Assembly (NCBI GenBank): GCA_902787685.1
Contig: CADAHH010000012.1
Coordinates: 1-35,930 of the forward strand
Direction: 5' to 3'
Length of the DNA stretch: 35,930 nt
Source: an uncultured Eubacteriales bacterium
Lineage (GTDB): Bacteria; Bacillota; Clostridia; TANB77; CAG-508
Part shown: in pieces, positions 35,065 to 35,930 of the stretch
How the letters are laid out: every line of letters starts with the position of its first letter
Position numbering within the stretch: position 1 is the first letter of the stretch
The notes under the pieces: model-generated
Seen by the model: the letters and a program-made list of their open reading frames with translations, nothing else
Told to the model about the DNA's origin: nothing
Databases searched by the model: none
Program-made: the position numbers and the translations under genes

Positions 35065-35803
35065 CATACAAAGATTTTCTTTGCATGATGGTCCAGGAAT
35101 AAGGACAACCGTTTTTTTTAAAGGATGTAACTTAAGGTGCCCATGGTGTTCTAATCCAGAAAATATAAATTTTCGAATTCAAGAATATACTTATGAAAAT
35201 CAAAAAGGAATCTATGGGTATGAGATATCTTTAGAAGATTTAGAAAAAGAAATATTAAAAGATAAGTTATATTATGAAAATAATGGTGGAGTTACATTTT
35301 CAGGAGGAGAAGCATTATTACAATTTGAAAAATTAGAACCATTATTAAAAAAAATAAAGAATGCCAATATTAATATTTGTGTTGAAACAGCACTAACGGT
35401 TCCTAAAAAATTTATTGATATTGCTATAAAATATGTAGATGAGTTTATAATTGATGTAAAGATATTAGATAATGAGTATATATCAAAAATTAACGGAGAT
35501 ATAAATTTATATTTGAGCAATATTGAAAAAATTTATAATAAAAATAGTTCAATAATTTTTAGAATTCCATTAGTAGAAGATTATACGACCACAGATAGTA
35601 ATATTGAAAAGATAATTAATTTTTTAAAAAAATATACGCCTAAAAAAGTAGAGATATTTAAAATACATCGTTTGGGGGAAAATAAATATAAATCATTAGA
35701 TTTAGAAATGCCGATTTTTAAAGAAATTTCTGATGATAAAGTTTACAAAATGAAAAAGAAAATAGAAGAGTCAGGAATAAAAGTAGAATATTGTAAAGTA
35801 TAA
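35045..35803 (+). CDS. glycyl radical enzyme activating enzyme
   Basis: A 252-residue radical SAM protein. Motifs are FSLHDGPGIRTTVFFKGCNL, then the cluster cysteines Cys28, 32 and 35 (CNLRCPWCSNPE), and GGVTFSGGEALLQ. It takes a hydrogen from Gly650 of the enzyme encoded just before it. There is no ferredoxin-like insert with extra clusters after CSNPEN, so it is the short form, as in PflA, unlike most activases of Cys-x-Glu dehydratases. The start is GTG at 35045 (AAAGGA 9 nt upstream), inside the end of the partner gene, so the two are made together. Confidence 0.92.
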   Translation: MKVIVTNIQRFSLHDGPGIRTTVFFKGCNLRCPWCSNPENINFRIQEYTYENQKGIYGYEISLEDLEKEILKDKLYYENNGGVTFSGGEALLQFEKLEPLLKKIKNANINICVETALTVPKKFIDIAIKYVDEFIIDVKILDNEYISKINGDINLYLSNIEKIYNKNSSIIFRIPLVEDYTTTDSNIEKIINFLKKYTPKKVEIFKIHRLGENKYKSLDLEMPIFKEISDDKVYKMKKKIEESGIKVEYCKV

Positions 35804-35930
35804 AGTATATGACTTACCAGTATATTTTATGATGATAGTGTAAAGTAAGTTATGAAAAAAATTATGGAAACCACTATCTAATAAATGAACATTGAAAAAT
35901 TAAAAATATACGAAAAAAAGACATGATGAT
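35804..35930. other. window end without a recognisable gene
   Basis: Only short frames occur (for example MKKIMETTI-stop near 35852). No hairpin or promoter is clear. Confidence 0.4.

Overview
The window is AT-rich DNA with the standard genetic code, strong AGGAGG-type ribosome binding sites and an alpha/beta-type small acid-soluble spore protein gene. Together these point to a spore-forming, low-GC Clostridia-class Firmicute, probably an uncultured gut commensal. This placement is inferred from gene content and composition; there is no rRNA gene to confirm it.

Positions 1-7300 are accessory DNA. A NUDIX hydrolase and a tnpV gene face each other, followed by a decayed Tn4451-like mobilizable element. 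The element has a large serine recombinase broken by two one-base insertions, an oriT-like block of hairpins, and a MobV relaxase that has lost part of its active site and its C-terminal frame. A small unknown gene, a dinD gene and an anchored membrane protein follow. Positions 7300-9000 hold a small unknown gene, a two-copy hairpin repeat and pseudogene debris, including a truncated prepilin-like gene.

Positions 9000-16650 are mostly housekeeping: alpha-glucan phosphorylase, RNase HI, SASP, asparagine synthase, ribosomal protein L32, SecG and a VanZ-like protein. The intergenic gaps here are crowded with mobile palindromes. These include two copies of an 87-89 bp core inside non-homologous complementary arms, tandem GGTACCGG/GGACCGGG repeats, and a 250 bp MITE with 35 bp terminal repeats and a 6 bp target duplication next to asnB.

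Positions 16650-18355 carry a MazF-like toxin gene split by an in-frame stop, a probable small RNA, and a duplicated upstream module. A MORN-repeat membrane protein follows.

Positions 19370-24053 are the most interesting part: a His-Xaa-Ser (Hxs) locus. It encodes an HxsA-type precursor with a His/Ser-rich core, HxsD, a GxGD-type (A24) prepilin-peptidase-like membrane protease, and two radical SAM enzymes, HxsC and HxsB. The likely pathway is that HxsA is made as a membrane-inserted precursor, its His-x-Ser core is modified by HxsB/HxsC with HxsD assisting, and the leader is cut by the A24 peptidase. The chemistry and product are not known to me.

Positions 24138-35803 are a surface-polysaccharide cluster: LCP ligase, initiating sugar transferase, a DUF1972/GT4 glycosyltransferase, a GT2, a Wzy-like polymerase, UDP-galactopyranose mutase, a wrecked acyltransferase and a Wzx flippase. 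A glycyl radical enzyme (Cys-x-Glu type) and its radical SAM activase are coupled to this operon by overlaps, which is an unexpected partner for polysaccharide genes. Two degraded stretches show that the cluster has been remodelled.
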